A stretch of 64,000 nt of DNA from Gonapodya sp. JEL0774 (GCA_027604505.1 JADIIX010000069.1:51705-115704); one strand, 5' to 3'. Positions 21,860-34,400 are shown, counted from the stretch's first letter. Notes: generated from the letters alone by a model not told the origin. Numbers and translations are program-made.

Positions 21860-24444
21860 ATGTTAACACGAACTCCCGCCGCGATTGCCAGAGGTCGCAC
21901 ACGGGTAAGCTTCAACTATTTTTTCTCCTCTTCATGTGCTGGAGATGGTGGATGGGAGGGCTCAAAATTGAGCTCTTCACCGCCGCCGCTCAGCTGCGCC
22001 AAATGAGGGTCACAGAAGTTATCATGGTTAACAATTCTGTTTGATCGAACTGCTGCAACTGTAGATGAAAAGTATGAACCCCTGGCGAATCGCGCCTGTC
22101 GTGTCAGGTCGATTCAGCACTGCCGAGTCTGCAACCGAACCTAATTTCTTCGAAAGCGTCGAAATTTACTTTGATAGGGCGGCAAAAGTGTCGAAAGTTG
22201 CACCAGCAACAGTGGCTCATATCAAGGCAGTAGACAAAAGTTCGTATTTGACTTTGGAGCTTGTGTCAGTGGGCTGAATACCTTTGCTAATTCCTCTCGC
22301 AGTCCTGACAACGACATTTCCTATTGAGAAGTCGGATGGAACAGTGGAAGTGATCACTGCATATCGAGCTCAGCACTCCACACATACGTTACCCACGAAA
22401 GGTAAGTTGAAACTCAGCGAGGCTGGAACGGCAGGGGCAAACGTTCTTTCTTTCGAAACCGAAAGGTGGCATTCGGTTTTCGAAGCATGTTGACCTCCAA
22501 GAAGTTTGCGCTCTTGCGTCTCTCATGACGTACAAGTGTGCAGTGGTTGACGTGCCTTTCGGTAAGTGGCTCCTGGTTTTCACCCCCAGAGAAGCTGGGA
22601 TTCTTTTGCTTTTGTTTATTAGGCGGTGCGAAGGGCGGCATTTGCATCAACCCAAAAGAGTACAACGTGCAAGAAATTGAACGAATCACGCGGCGTTACA
22701 CGCTCGAGTTGTGCCAAAAGGTATGTGCTCAAATTCGATCAAACGTTTTGTAGCATCCCATTTCACCACCTTAACAAACGCAGAACTTTATTGGCCCTGG
22801 AGTCGACGTCCCGGCTCCAGATGTGGGAACTGGTCCACGTGAAATGGCCTGGATCGTGTGAGATTCGCCATCACCTGTATGGCCCCAGAATGAAGTCTCA
22901 TACGCCCGCACTGTTGCAGAGACACGTATCGCCAGTTCTTTCCTCGGGAGACAGACACAGCTGCCTGCGTGACTGGAAAACCACTTCACCAAGGGGGTGT
23001 TAGAGGTAGAAATGAAGCAACTGGGTTAGGGGTATACTATGGTGGGCTTCTATCCTCGTATTGTTGCACAAGTTGTCGCCGGTTGCGCTCAAACCAGATT
23101 GCAGGCGTCAACGAGTTCCTGCGTTTCGCGGAAGTTCAGAAAGCTACTGGACTAAGTCCTGGACTTTCGGGGAAAACCGTGGTGGTACAAGGATTTGGGA
23201 ATGTTGGCTTGTGGACCGCTCGATTCTTTTGTGGGTGATACGGAATAGCAACATGCTTGATTGTTGAAATGCTAATCAATTTTTGCTGCAAAGACGATAA
23301 CGGCGCTAAGATCATCGGGATCGGTGAAGTGCGCTCTTCCACGCTACGCATTATATGGGGTACTTCTAACTCTTCAACCTCGGAATCAGTGGGACACATA
23401 TGTGTACAATGAAAATGGTCTCGACATTCCAAATCTTTTCAAGCACAAGCAGGCCAATGGATCCTTCAAGGGCTTTTCTGGCGGAAAGGTCGTCACAGAA
23501 AACCTTCACGAAGTTCTTGAACTGGAATGTGATATTTTGATTCCGGCCGCTCTTGAAAGACAGCTTAATAAAGGTGAGTACACAAATTTGGGTTGATTGA
23601 TATTTCCACTGTAACAATAGTACGCTTGGGTCGTACTTCCAGGTAACGCTGATAGGATCAAAGCGAAAATTGTTGCGGAGGCGGCTAATGGCCCAACGAC
23701 GGTGATTTGATTTCGGACAATATTAACGCTTCGTTTTGTTTGACCGACCAATTTGCTCTTGGAAGCCTGCTGCGCATGACGTGCTGGTGTCGCGCGGGAT
23801 CGTTGTCATACCAGACATGTATTTGAACGCGGGCGGTGTGACGGTTGGTCTCCTTTGTCTCGATATCCACAACAGCGTTATGTTTATACGTCCTTTATCT
23901 TCCTCCTTCCCTTTGAAAAGGTTTCATATTTTGAGTAAGATCCATTGTCACTCCTTCTTCCAGTCGCATGTTTTAATGCGTCTTATCTCATACACGTCAA
24001 GATGGCTCAAGAACCTGAGTCATGTTCGCTTTGGTAGAATGACTCACAAATGGGAGGAGGGAGCGAATGAGCGAATTATAAAACTGGGTGAGCACATGTT
24101 TTTGGCGATTACCCAGTTGACGTGTCTGCATCGAAACTTTCTTTAGTTGAGGACATGGCTGGACGAAAGCTGGGAGAAGCAGAGAAAAGGAATGCAATTG
24201 CCGGGGCTGAGGAGCAAGACATTGTGTACTCGGGATTGGAAGATACGATGGCGACCGCAGCGAGGTCTATCGCCAAAGTGGCCGGCGAGCGTCAGGTGGA
24301 CTACAGGACGGCTGCTTTCATCGTCGCCCTGGAAAAGGTTGCTGCGATTTACGAGGCTTCGGTGAGTGTTTCGAACATGGAACTCTTGAATCCGAGTCTA
24401 ATGGAAGCGTTCGTCTGTAGGGCATTATGTTTATGAATAATTAG
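21860..24444 (+). CDS. Glutamate dehydrogenase, animal (GLUD1) type, probably mitochondrial
   Basis: Fifteen exons with closing phases give about 517 residues: 21860-21904, 22065-22239, 22303-22401, 22466-22561, 22623-22720, 22784-22857, 22920-23041, 23105-23230, 23294-23328, 23390-23573, 23643-23701, 23766-23843, 23964-24087, 24147-24361 and 24421-24444. The first 45 residues are basic and fit a targeting peptide. Family blocks in order: [54 protein letters not shown] (catalytic Lys region), [37 protein letters not shown], the Rossmann motif [23 protein letters not shown] and [11 protein letters not shown]. The enzyme interconverts glutamate and 2-oxoglutarate. The sequence tracks the animal mitochondrial enzyme, not the NADP-GDH or the very long NAD-GDH common in yeasts. 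The exon starting at 23964 adds a few residues relative to that family. Confidence 0.92.
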
Positions 24445-25382
24445 GAGCAAGCATATGCCCAATAACAAAACATCCGAACCCTGTCTATCGCTAGCCACGA
24501 AACATTCTTTGATTCCTTAGTCATAAGAAACTCCTTTCCAGGGTGAACTGTTGTGCCCATGCATGTGATTCTGATGAACGTAAGGATAAGTTGTACCGCG
24601 ATTGCAGTGTGAACTGTTGTGCCCATGCATGTGCTCCATTTGCAGTACTCTCTTTGCAGGAGAAGCCTCGCAGATACCTAGGGGCACTAACTACTTGTGC
24701 TGAGCACAATGGTGAATAATTCGGCGTTCAGCACTACTCTCAAGTCGAATAGGACATACCGTTGCGTTTCCCGGGAGAGAATATGAAAACTAGGGTTTGG
24801 AATCTGTCCCCGTTGTCAATGCGAACGTCATCCTTCGTATTTTATCCAACTGAAAGTTTCAGTGATGTTCATTCATCTCACAAGCAATAGCAGTTAGTGC
24901 GGAAAGGGTATTTGACGTTTTTCCCATCTTGCTTGTTCCTTTTTTCTTACTCCGACCAATAACAAACAACAATAAGCACACTCCGCATTTTTGGTTCTCT
25001 ATCTCCCTTGAGCAAGAACCAGCTTACCAGGGGATGTTTGGCACTCTGACCAACGTGACTCTCTATCTGTGGATGGAAGTACACACTTTCCAATCCCCTG
25101 GATACGCTTGAGAATATAATTTTGTTATGGAGTAGAAATGAAGGGTTCAATTACGGAATATCGATGTTCTGTATCTCCGGCAGGGACGAGACCACCCGTG
25201 ACGACAGAGCCGTCCGTTGTCGATAACTGTCGATAATCATAATATCCAGTCCCCGCTTTGACACCAACAAACAACAGCCAGCTGTCAAGTCCCTGTTCGA
25301 CCAGCGGAAGAGCTGCGCTCAAGCGCGAATAAATGCCCCCTCTGTGCAAGGTGGGCCCTGTCTGTGCTGATATCGATAGCAG
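24445..25382. other. Intergenic region with 25-bp direct repeat
   Basis: About 940 bp between the glutamate dehydrogenase gene and the next membrane protein gene. It holds a perfect 25-bp direct repeat (24543 and 24609) and probably the missing first exon of the downstream gene. No other structure was recognised. Confidence 0.4.
24543..24633. repeat. Perfect 25-bp direct repeat, 66 bp apart
   Basis: The sequence beginning GTGAACTGTTGTGCCCATGC runs from 24543 to 24567 and again from 24609 to 24633 with no mismatch. Each copy ends in CATGCATG, which is itself palindromic. The 41 bp between the copies is not repeated. Confidence 0.85.
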
Positions 25383-27822
25383 GGTCTTCCTGAGTGGCTT
25401 CCGCCCAAATCTCCAACCTACGATTGCGCTTCTGACTCACATTTCTTTTCCATTTTGGACGCATTTGCCGATCCGTACCCTGGAATCCGAAATCGGCTGC
25501 CGTACATAACCCCCAATTTTGGGGTTCCGGGGTAATTTCAATTTCCCTGAGCCAGCCAGCTTCACAGGACGAAGCGTGCTCCGGATTTCTTGTTAGCTCC
25601 GAATCAACTACGGTTGCGGACGCAGCGCTGACATCTTCTGCTTCGCAGCCAATCGGGATCGTCCCCTCTCTGCCGGCCCGAACGGTTTGGATGCTCAAGC
25701 GTGCGTTACTTGCCATCGTTCCCCATTCTTTTCCAATCATGCTAGAACGTTCCTGTTCTTCAATGATTGCAGGCCAGAACTCTCCCCCGCAGCCCTCTTC
25801 ACCATCAGTGGCGTCCTCCCAAACCAACACCAACACCGAATCCTTCAATCCCGTCGTTCTGTACGCAACAATCCCCGTGGCTACCGTAATCTTACTGGCG
25901 GTATTTTTCGGGGTTCTTGCATGGCTTGCCCGTCGGAAAGGAAAGGATGCTCCAAAATGGTTGGGAGCACTCAAGCTCCGACGGGGAAAACTTCCGAATG
26001 GGCACACGAACGCAGAGCAGGATCTCACGGAAATGAAGAACAGTGAGCTGGTGCTGTGTCAAGTATTCTCGGATTGACAAAGTGGACTAAACAGAAAACC
26101 CCCTCAAATTGATTCATAACCAGCTGTTGGCGATGATGTCGGCGAAGGCAGCTTAAGCCTGGACAGAACCACGGCGGTCAATGCAAGTTTTGGTGTAAAC
26201 TTGTTTGATCGGAGGTTTCGGCCTTTAATTCCTATAATTCCCTCGGGTTTGTCATCAGTCACCGACACGAGACGGCGCTGCATTCCTCCTCAACGGTCAC
26301 AAGGTAGCCGAGCTTTGGAGTACGGTCGACAATAACACCGATAGGAAATTGTCTGTTGAGCAAAGTTTGGACTCGCGCAGTCATGCGGAGCAAGCTACTG
26401 TGATCGATTCTCCGGACAGAGAAGACGACTTGAAGACTGTGTCGGAGGCTCATGAGGTAACTTCCCCTCAGACTCCAACAGCCAGGAACAATACCACGGA
26501 TTCGACGGGTATGTTAAATGATTGCCGGATCGAGTTGAGTGGGTTGCCTATGTTCCCACCGTCAAAACTCCCTTTCTTCAGCCACTCTCGACGACGACGC
26601 TGCTGCAGGTCTTACTCGCCGGAACAATAAATCTCGCTTGTCTGACCACCTTCGAATCTCATGGGGCGAAGCGGTGGGAAACCGCCGTCGTCCTGGAAGT
26701 CCGAGCTTTGATACTTCTGTTGTTGCACCACTGGTTCACGCAGGATCAGAGAGCTCCATCAATGGAACAAACTGCACGAACGGTACAAACTATGCTGGTG
26801 ATGCAAATGATATGTCTGGTCCCCAGAAACCGGTACGCGCGAACTCCACACCAGGAGAGAGTACCAACTCTCTCCTCCCTCAGCCAACCAAACCTTCTTT
26901 TGTGAAAACCTCCACTGCGCCGCCTATCTTGGTCCTCCAGTCACCCACACCTACAACTATTACCGCAGGAGGTCGATTTCGCAGTCGCCATCGCTCCGAC
27001 GATGACGTGGACTCCCCTGACGGCTCACCCAAACCAAATCCCTATATGCTCAGCGAATCCTTTTCTCATCTCTACTCCTCTTCGTCGTCCAACGTTCCTC
27101 GATCGCCAAGCTCGTCTGAGAGCGCGGGCTTGATGACTCCACCAATATCTGAATTATCGGCGGACTCCGCTAAGACCGAGAGAGATGCACGGCCCAACCT
27201 CAATTATCGGCAAGCGTCCGACGACTCTATGTTACCTCTACCAAGCCCACCGTTGGAGCAGGACGGGAAAACTCTGAGTGGGACTATGTCACGTTCTCTC
27301 GGAGAATCGAACTCGAGTCGCCTGGATAGGAGTAACCCCCTCCGTTCCCCTCGCAAAGGTCGAGACGGGTCACCGGCCAAGGTTAGCCGCCGTTCTCAAT
27401 CTCCCTCTGTTACCCGTGCAATCACGGATGGCATGTTGAGTGCAGGAGGTAGGGCGCCACGCTCCATTTCGATTTCGGACATGGACCGAGCAAGTTCGTC
27501 GTCTTCCCGACAATCCCGAACCTCTCAATCGAACCAAAGCAAAACCATTTCGAGTCGGTCAAAGTCACCTGCGGTCGCAACTTCTGTTACCGTAGAAACA
27601 GCAGCAGCGAAGAAGGAGGTAGAGAAGACGGCCTCTGGTTTCCTGGGATCACTGTTTGCGTTTGACGACGATGACGATGAGGACGAAAGTTTTCAATACT
27701 TGGACTCAAAGCCGAGCGCGGCCATGGTCGGGGCAGGGAGCGGTGGAAAAAGTGGTTCGCAAAGCAAAGTCGGCGTAACGACACCCCCTTTACATAAGTC
27801 GGCGTCGCGAAAGGCACTGTAA
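25383..27822 (+). CDS. Single-pass membrane protein with Cys-containing ectodomain and long Ser-rich tail (5' uncertain)
   Basis: Exons 25383-25531, 25649-25704, 25773-26042, 26124-26194, 26259-26508 and 26582-27822 close in phase and give 678 codons; a first exon with a signal peptide is expected upstream but was not found. The predicted outside part contains PTYDCASDSHFFSILDAFAD and SPLCRPERFGCSSV. A Ser/Thr/Pro stalk leads to one transmembrane helix (VVLYATIPVATVILLAVFFG) followed by a basic stop-transfer ARRKGK. The inside tail of about 530 residues is dominated by Ser, Pro and Asp, with SRS-like runs, and ends in a Lys-containing segment ASRKAL. Such architecture suits a wall-sensing or adhesin-like protein; no named family is recognised. 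A 247-codon frame antisense to the TM exon was judged a shadow. Confidence 0.55.
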
Positions 27823-28014
27823 ACATGGGCTGCCACCCTATTGGAAGTACCACCCGCGTACGACTGGGAACTTTGAATATAAAATGTTTTGGGTAAACGT
27901 ACTAGATACCTACAGGGACAGTTGCTGAGATTTGTATTTACGAGCGAAAGTAGTAACCAATTATGTTTTAAAGTGATGCGGGCGCCTAGAACAGTGTCCT
28001 TGGGTTTGGTGGTT

Positions 28015-28036
28015 GGGGGGGGGGGGGGGGGGGGGT
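28015..28036 (+). repeat. Run of about 22 G
   Basis: An uninterrupted G homopolymer occupies 28015-28036, about 55 bp before the predicted start of the synaptojanin-like gene. Length in raw data may be unreliable. Confidence 0.8.
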
Positions 28037-28091
28037 TGATGACGGCACGAGTTGCTTGGCCAGCCGGTTTTGAATTTAAATTTCGAAGATT

Positions 28092-31000
28092 ATGGACCGA
28101 GGCAAAAGATGCCGGCTCTGGGTCCGAGAGAGCGAAAATTCCCGATCGCTAGTTCTGGCGCCGGAGGACGACGATGCGCTCTTCGCGCTCAGGTTCTCGA
28201 AATCAGAAATGTCCTCACGCCCGAAGGACGGCGCTGGGTCAAACATGCAAGGGAATACACTGGAGCAGGGATTCAATTCTCGACCGCCTACCCCAGCCCA
28301 ATCTGTGCCGACTGGTTTTCCGACTGTCAGCTCACTGACAGCAGCTTTCGTCCAGAAGTCGACCCTGGCATTGGAATCAACTCACAAAACTTTAATGGAT
28401 GTGTCGTACGGCTGCCTAGGTGAGATCAAGTGCGCGTGTAATGTAGTATGATTGCTTGTGAAATTCATATCATCGACCGTGCATCCAAGGACTCGTCTCC
28501 GTGGGAAGTGATGTATTCCTGGGACTGATTTCGGAGGCGGACTTAGTGGGAGATGTGTTCGAAAAGCCAGTTTTTAAGGTACGCTGACTTTCTGTTAAAT
28601 ATCTCAAGTTCAAATGTCTCCCTCATGTTGGGTGGGATCGCGATTGTTTAGGTCACTGCCGTAAGCTTTTTTTCGCTGACCACAAAGAAGTATGACCTTC
28701 ATCATGTCAAACAAGCGTCCTCGAGTCTTAGAGCAGATGAGGAGAATCCGAATGCACAACCTGTCCAACATCCGTGCCAGGACCTGATTGTGAGTTGAAA
28801 CAGTGTGTGCTGTGCTGAAGAGGTCAATATTTGCTGATCGGACCCAATGACTCCCCCAACTTCTACTCCAAAGAAATATCTTTCATCGGGTGCCTTCTTT
28901 TTTTCTCCGGCACTAGATCTCACTCGCTCGACGCAGCGACGTCTCGCGGATCTGTCTGCCGACATACCACAGCCAACCGCTGCACGGCCCTTCCCCAGCA
29001 ACTCCAGCGGTGGTCCCATCGTCTCAGCCAATTCTCCACTCACTTCTATATACTCGATGGAGCGTGTCGACGAATATTTCTTCTGGAACTCATATCTTAT
29101 GCGAGAGCTTCTGAACTTCCGAAGCAATCTGTTCGAAGAGGAGCGTAGCACGTTAGACCGCGAAGGAATTCTGGTGGCTCTTATTCAAGGCTTCGTCGGC
29201 GTGAGCACGACTTATATCCCCGAAATCGCGAAGCATTACAAGGTTGCACTGATATCGAGACTGAGCGCGAAGCGTGCAGGCACCAGATTCTCGACGCGAG
29301 GACTGGACGACGATGGATATGCCGCCAATTTTGTGGAGACAGGTGCGATAATTATCCGATGTCTGCAATCAAGTGTAGTGGCCTGACGGAACATTTGGGA
29401 CGAAGAACTTATCGTTCAGGAAGGAAACCGGACGTTCGCTTATCAAATACTCCGAGGGTCTGTTCCTAGTAAGCAAAACTTTACGCTCCGCCAAGCTGCC
29501 GACTTTCTAGTGTCAACCTATGGTGCTCTTAGTCTTTTGGGAGCAACCCGGCTTTCAAGCCCTCGTTCCTCGCATCGAGATTGCGCGTGAATTCGAGGCC
29601 ACTCAACCCGCTTTTCGAAGCCATTTTGAAGCTCTTGTTTCCCGATACGACGCACTGTACATCGTAAACCTCTTGAGCCAGAAGGACAAGGATCAGGGCG
29701 CTCAAGGTGGCTCCGAAGGTCAACTTGCCTATTGGTACCGTACACATGTGGAAAAGAGCTTGGGGTCTAATATCCGAGAACATGTCCAGATGAGTGAGTT
29801 TGGATGTTTGTGAGTGATGCGCCAATGGCCGCTCATGTCTGCCGTCACCCCCGCATAGTCGACTTTGATTTTCACTCCAAAGTGAAAGTCGCCGGTCTAT
29901 CTGCCATAAACCAATTTGCTGACGAATTGGTTGACAGAACCATAAAAGGGTTCGGAGTGAGTGCAGGAGAGAATCTGGGTTTTCGCGTGCATTACCTTTC
30001 CACTCATTCTCTCACAGTATCTTGAGGTAGAGGATCCCCGTAATATTAAACTACAACAAACAGGAGTGTTTAGAGTCAATTGCCTGGACTGTTTGGATCG
30101 CACAAGGTGCGGTTACATGCCGCTTCCCAAAAACCGGACGGCTTTCTTCTGACTTTTCGGTTTAGTGTCACCCAAGAAAAGATTGCCCGCTATGTTTTGG
30201 AGCATTTTGTTACGTCAACAGGCGTTCGCTTCATGGATAAGCCGAGCCTGAAGTATTCTCCTGATGAACCGTACCAAACTCCTGGGATCTTCTCAGACGA
30301 CCAGTTTGCACAGGATTGGAACAATGTGAGTTTTGTTGTCACTAAATCTCAAGAACGACTTTCCCTCCAGAATTGCGTTTCCGGTTTGTGCTTGATCAGC
30401 TGTGGGCGGACAATGCCGATTATTTGAGCAGAATTTATGCCGGCACTGGAGCGCTCAAGTCTTCGGCGACCCGGCACGGCAAGCAAACTTGGGCAGGATT
30501 ACTGGATGAGTGAGTCTGTTGTCTCGTTTTGTATCATTGGGTGCGGTTTTACCGTGCATCATTCTTATTGAAGCGCTATCAAATCTGGTACTCGGTTGGT
30601 CGTCAACAACGTATTTGACAAGAGCCGGCAAGAAACCATTAACTTACTACTTGGGAGGTCGGAGCAGTCCACTACGTTGCTCTTGCACGATCCTGTGCAT
30701 GAGTCTGTCAAGGCGGAAATCCAAAGTAGATTGTCCGAGTACTCTGTAGAAGGAACGGCGCTGATTCAAGTTGGAACGTGGAACTTGAATGGCATGTAAG
30801 TGCTTTTGGCGTTTCGTGAGCCATCCTCGCCTCATGCGACCAACTCCTGGTAGCGAGCCATCTGAAATCGAGCATCCTCCCGGTCTGAGCCCTTGGATTG
30901 ATACATCCAGCGTAACTTCCGAGCCCCCAGACATTATTGCAATTGCTTTCCAGGAGATTGTGGAATTGACTGCCCAGACGATTGTTTCTACCGACCCAGC

Positions 31001-33219
31001 GCAAAGGTTTGCTGGTGCTTGTATTCCTCTCACATGGAATTCCAACTGAAGAAGAACTTTTCTCAGAGCGGCATGGGAGGAGAAATTGAAAATTGGCATC
31101 ATTGAAACGAAGAAAGTCGATTACGTTTTGTTGAGATCAGTGCAACTAGTTGGGGCATCGTTGTCACTGGTAAGCCATGCAAGTGACTCCCGCTACCTGG
31201 TCAGAAGCTCATCACATATGTTGCAATCAAGTTTGTGAGGAGCAACATTGTTGATCGAATTCGGAAGGTGGAAACTGGAATCATGAAAACGGGGCTTTGG
31301 GGCTCTACTGGCAATAAAGGTTGGTGTTGCTGGAGCCGTTGCCCCGAAATCTATTTGCTCAGTTCCATTTTGGTCTTAGGCGGCGTCGCGATTCGTTTGG
31401 ACTATTACGACACGAGCATTTGCATCGTAACTGCGCATCTCGCAGCGGGTCATTCGAACGTGGAAGATCGGCATTCTGACTATCACACAATTCAAGAGGG
31501 ATTGCGCTTTCGAAATGGAAGACGGATTGATGATCACCAGTAAGTTTTTTATGTCGGACCTATTGTATGCGTCGAATCAAATTATGTTGATGCCTTGTGA
31601 ATGAAAGACTCGTTATATGGGCTGGTGATTTCAATTACCGCATTGACATGGAGAACGATATCGTTCGGGACCTCGTCAGAGTAGGGGATCTTGCACCCTT
31701 AAGGGTCAATGACCAGGTTTGTCACCCTAAACTCTTGGATCTGGCGGTTCCTGTTTGACGTCAATCTGTTCACTTCCGATCGGTAGCTGTTAAATGCGAT
31801 GTACCAGAAACGTGTCTTTCGAGGATACACTGAAGGCGATATTACATTCAAACCGACCTACAAATACAACAGTGAGTCTCGTGCAGCCATGAGGTTTTTC
31901 ACCGAAGTGTCACCTCGTTTCCTGGTCATAGATGGTACCGACACGTATGATACAAGGTGAGGGAGGAGTCGCACGTCACGCGACCGTGCTGCAAAAACCT
32001 AGTTGAACGTTTCCACTTTCTAGTGAAAAGAACAGAATTCCCGCGTGGTGCGATCGCATTCTTTACCGGCCGAAGGAAAGACTGCAACTGTATGAGTACA
32101 CCACTGCGGATATCTTCACATCAGACCACCGGCCCGTCAAAGCACTCTTTCGCGCAAAAGTAACCATTGTCGACCGAAAAAAGTTGAAAGCCATTGAAGC
32201 AGAAGCCCGTTCACAAACTCGTGGCGTCGTAAAAAGTACTCCAATTGGCGATGCCTTTACCGGCCAATTAATAGAATTGGACCAACCGACACCGAATCCA
32301 TCGCCAGCACCAGTATCGACGCGATCACTTCCACCGCCATCAAGTGATGCCTATAAATGGTGGGAGACCCCCGTGGGAACGCAACAACGAGCCTCTGGTG
32401 AGACATCCCATCGTTATATGTACGTGCTTTGCTAGAATTTGAACGCCCGGTATCGTAAGAAGCACAATCATTCGAATCGGCACGAAGTTACAATAGCGTT
32501 CCGAGGCCAGCAGCGCTTTCAGGTATGTCGCCCAGTCTCATCACCACCCACCAACTGCCTTGCAGAGTCAACGGACATACTCCAATTACCCCTTAGCCGT
32601 GGCTACTCTGACTCCATCAATCGTTCAGCCATCTTCAGCAATTACTTCTTTGGACAAAGTGGTACCCGCTCCGCCACTCTCTCGGGCTTTACCGCCACAA
32701 TGGGCAACGTTTGAGGACAGTTCCTCTTCTGCTTCCTCCGTTTCAGCGTCACTGCCAGCGTCTTCATTCCCCTCAGTGCCACCACTAGCAACACAGTCAC
32801 CTTCGAATCTCGCTTTCCCACTCACCCAACCTTCGACTTCCCAGTTCGCGAATCCATCTTTTGGCCAATCGCCTGTGTCGCTGGGGATTGCACCACTGAC
32901 ACAAAACTTTACCACTGTGTTTCCTCAAACATCACCCTCTTCAGTTTCCAGTTTCGGCGCAAACCCTGCAGCGTTTTCTCTAAGCACACAACCATCCATA
33001 TCACCTACACAGTTTGCGCCGATGCCTCCCGGAATATCGCCTGTTTCTTCTCAGTTCAGACCTGTATTGGTTCAATCATCAGGAATGTCCGTTGGTTTCC
33101 CCGTTGGATCCCCTCCTGGTAATCAGTGGAATTCAATTTCTGCACCGCTTATTCCAACGCCAGTACAAAACGGTTCCGCTCCCCTGGCGCATGACAGTAA
33201 TAACGGCAGCTTGATATAG
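28092..33219 (+). CDS. Synaptojanin-like phosphoinositide phosphatase (Sac1 + 5-phosphatase)
   Basis: About 21 exons. The Sac1 domain spans 28092-30509, with [81 protein letters not shown] and the catalytic CX5R motif NCLDCLDRT. The inositol-polyphosphate 5-phosphatase domain spans about 30574-32250: [86 protein letters not shown] and [11 protein letters not shown]. The tail is Pro/Ser/Gln-rich, as in Inp51-53 and synaptojanin, where it binds SH3 or EH proteins. It should strip phosphates from PI(4,5)P2 and other phosphoinositides during endocytic uncoating. Most junctions close in phase. The exception is between 29342 and about 29387, where no AG acceptor is available and the frame carries a TGA at 29384-29386. 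A 17-nt exon lies at 32506-32522. Confidence 0.88.
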
Positions 33220-33310
33220 CTTCGCAATATATTGTATTTCACGTGGTGCACATCCACAACGAAGTCGCAACTGTGTCAGCCAGCCGTTCACTGATTCCCT
33301 CTCAGTTTGA

Positions 33311-34329
33311 ATGGCCGTTAACTTTGTGACACGAGTTAGTGATTCGTTAATGCGCATTAGGATCATTGGGAAATCGAGACTGCGCGATGTTCCTTCTAAC
33401 TTGATTTATTCGTCGTTTGCGAACGAACCCACAGGAAACCCTCACAGATGTAGACAAGGAGCCGGATAACAACGCTGCACCTACTCCAGATTATGATGTG
33501 AGAATTTCTCCCTTGGAATCATCCTGTCAGTTTCAATCCTGTGAATCGAAGTGACGAACTTCAGCCCATTCCGCTCTGGGAGAAACTGAAGAATCAAAAG
33601 GACGAGAAATTGCGACAGGAAGAAGATGATCGCAAGGTCAGCAATTCTTTCTGTAGCGTTCACGTTCACTTTGTGAGAACTGGATTCCTGCTGTTTAGTT
33701 TTCCAAGCTTATAAAGACTATCGATGAAGATGAGTTTGAATTCTTGCAACAACAGGATAAGGAACAACAAGAGAAGAAGAAGGTTCGTGGCGTCTGTCCT
33801 TCATTCTCACTTCGCACTTGTTTCGATGTCTCTCTCTTGCAGCTCACGGAACAGGAAACTCAGGTAGTTCACTCTCTTCATCATTCGACAGCTATCAAAA
33901 ATTTCAAACTTGCAATTCCAGGCGGCGCTCGAGGTGTTTCGGCAGGAGAGTGTGTCGGCACGAAACGCCGGGCTCTCTACGACTTTGGTTCCGCCAAAGA
34001 AAGGTACAACTGCATTGCGGGACACTCAGCGAGAAATTTTGGGCGGAGTTGTCACGAAGAAGCGGAAGGAAGCACCTGGGTCTGAAAAGAAGGATATTGT
34101 CGTGCGCGAAGGAGGTGAACCTTTCGAGAAATCCCAGCAATCGGGGAAAGATATAATGACCAGGAAAACGGAATCTCCGGCAGCCAAACGACATAAAGGT
34201 ACCACGGAATCGTCGCCAGGTGCTCGGTCTCCCCCAAAGGACATGCAAACTTTATCGGTGAAGTGCGCGCGAGAGGCAAACTCGCTGTCGTTGTTGGCAT
34301 CTTATAGTGATTCAGAAGAGGAAACGTGA
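33311..34329 (+). CDS. FAM192A/NIP30-type protein (proteasome activator-interacting family)
   Basis: Six exons, 33311-33388, 33435-33497, 33565-33636, 33699-33782, 33843-33863 and 33922-34329, all in phase 0, give 241 residues. The start MAVNFVTRVSDS resembles the FVS-type start of the family. The core reads PTPDYDPIPLWEKLKNQKDE, then KFSKLIKTIDEDEFEFLQQQ, EQQEKKKLTEQETQAALEVF: the charged helical NIP30 N-terminal domain. The rest is Lys/Ser-rich and ends in LLASYSDSEEET, a short acidic motif like the human C-terminal region. Human FAM192A (PSME3IP1) binds PA28-gamma in the nucleus; that role is known for animals and only inferred here. Exons of exactly whole codons make the splicing model strong. 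The start codon is reasonable but not decisive. Confidence 0.8.
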
Positions 34330-34400
34330 AAGGCGCAATTCTAGCTTGCCAAGGAGGCCATGTATCACGGCTGATGTCGACCAATGAAACAGCGTATTTC

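Noticed and set aside
25285-26028. 247-codon open frame on the minus strand
   Set aside because: It is antisense to exons that encode a clean transmembrane helix with stop-transfer residues, and its own sequence shows no domain. The plus-strand splice chain is stronger.
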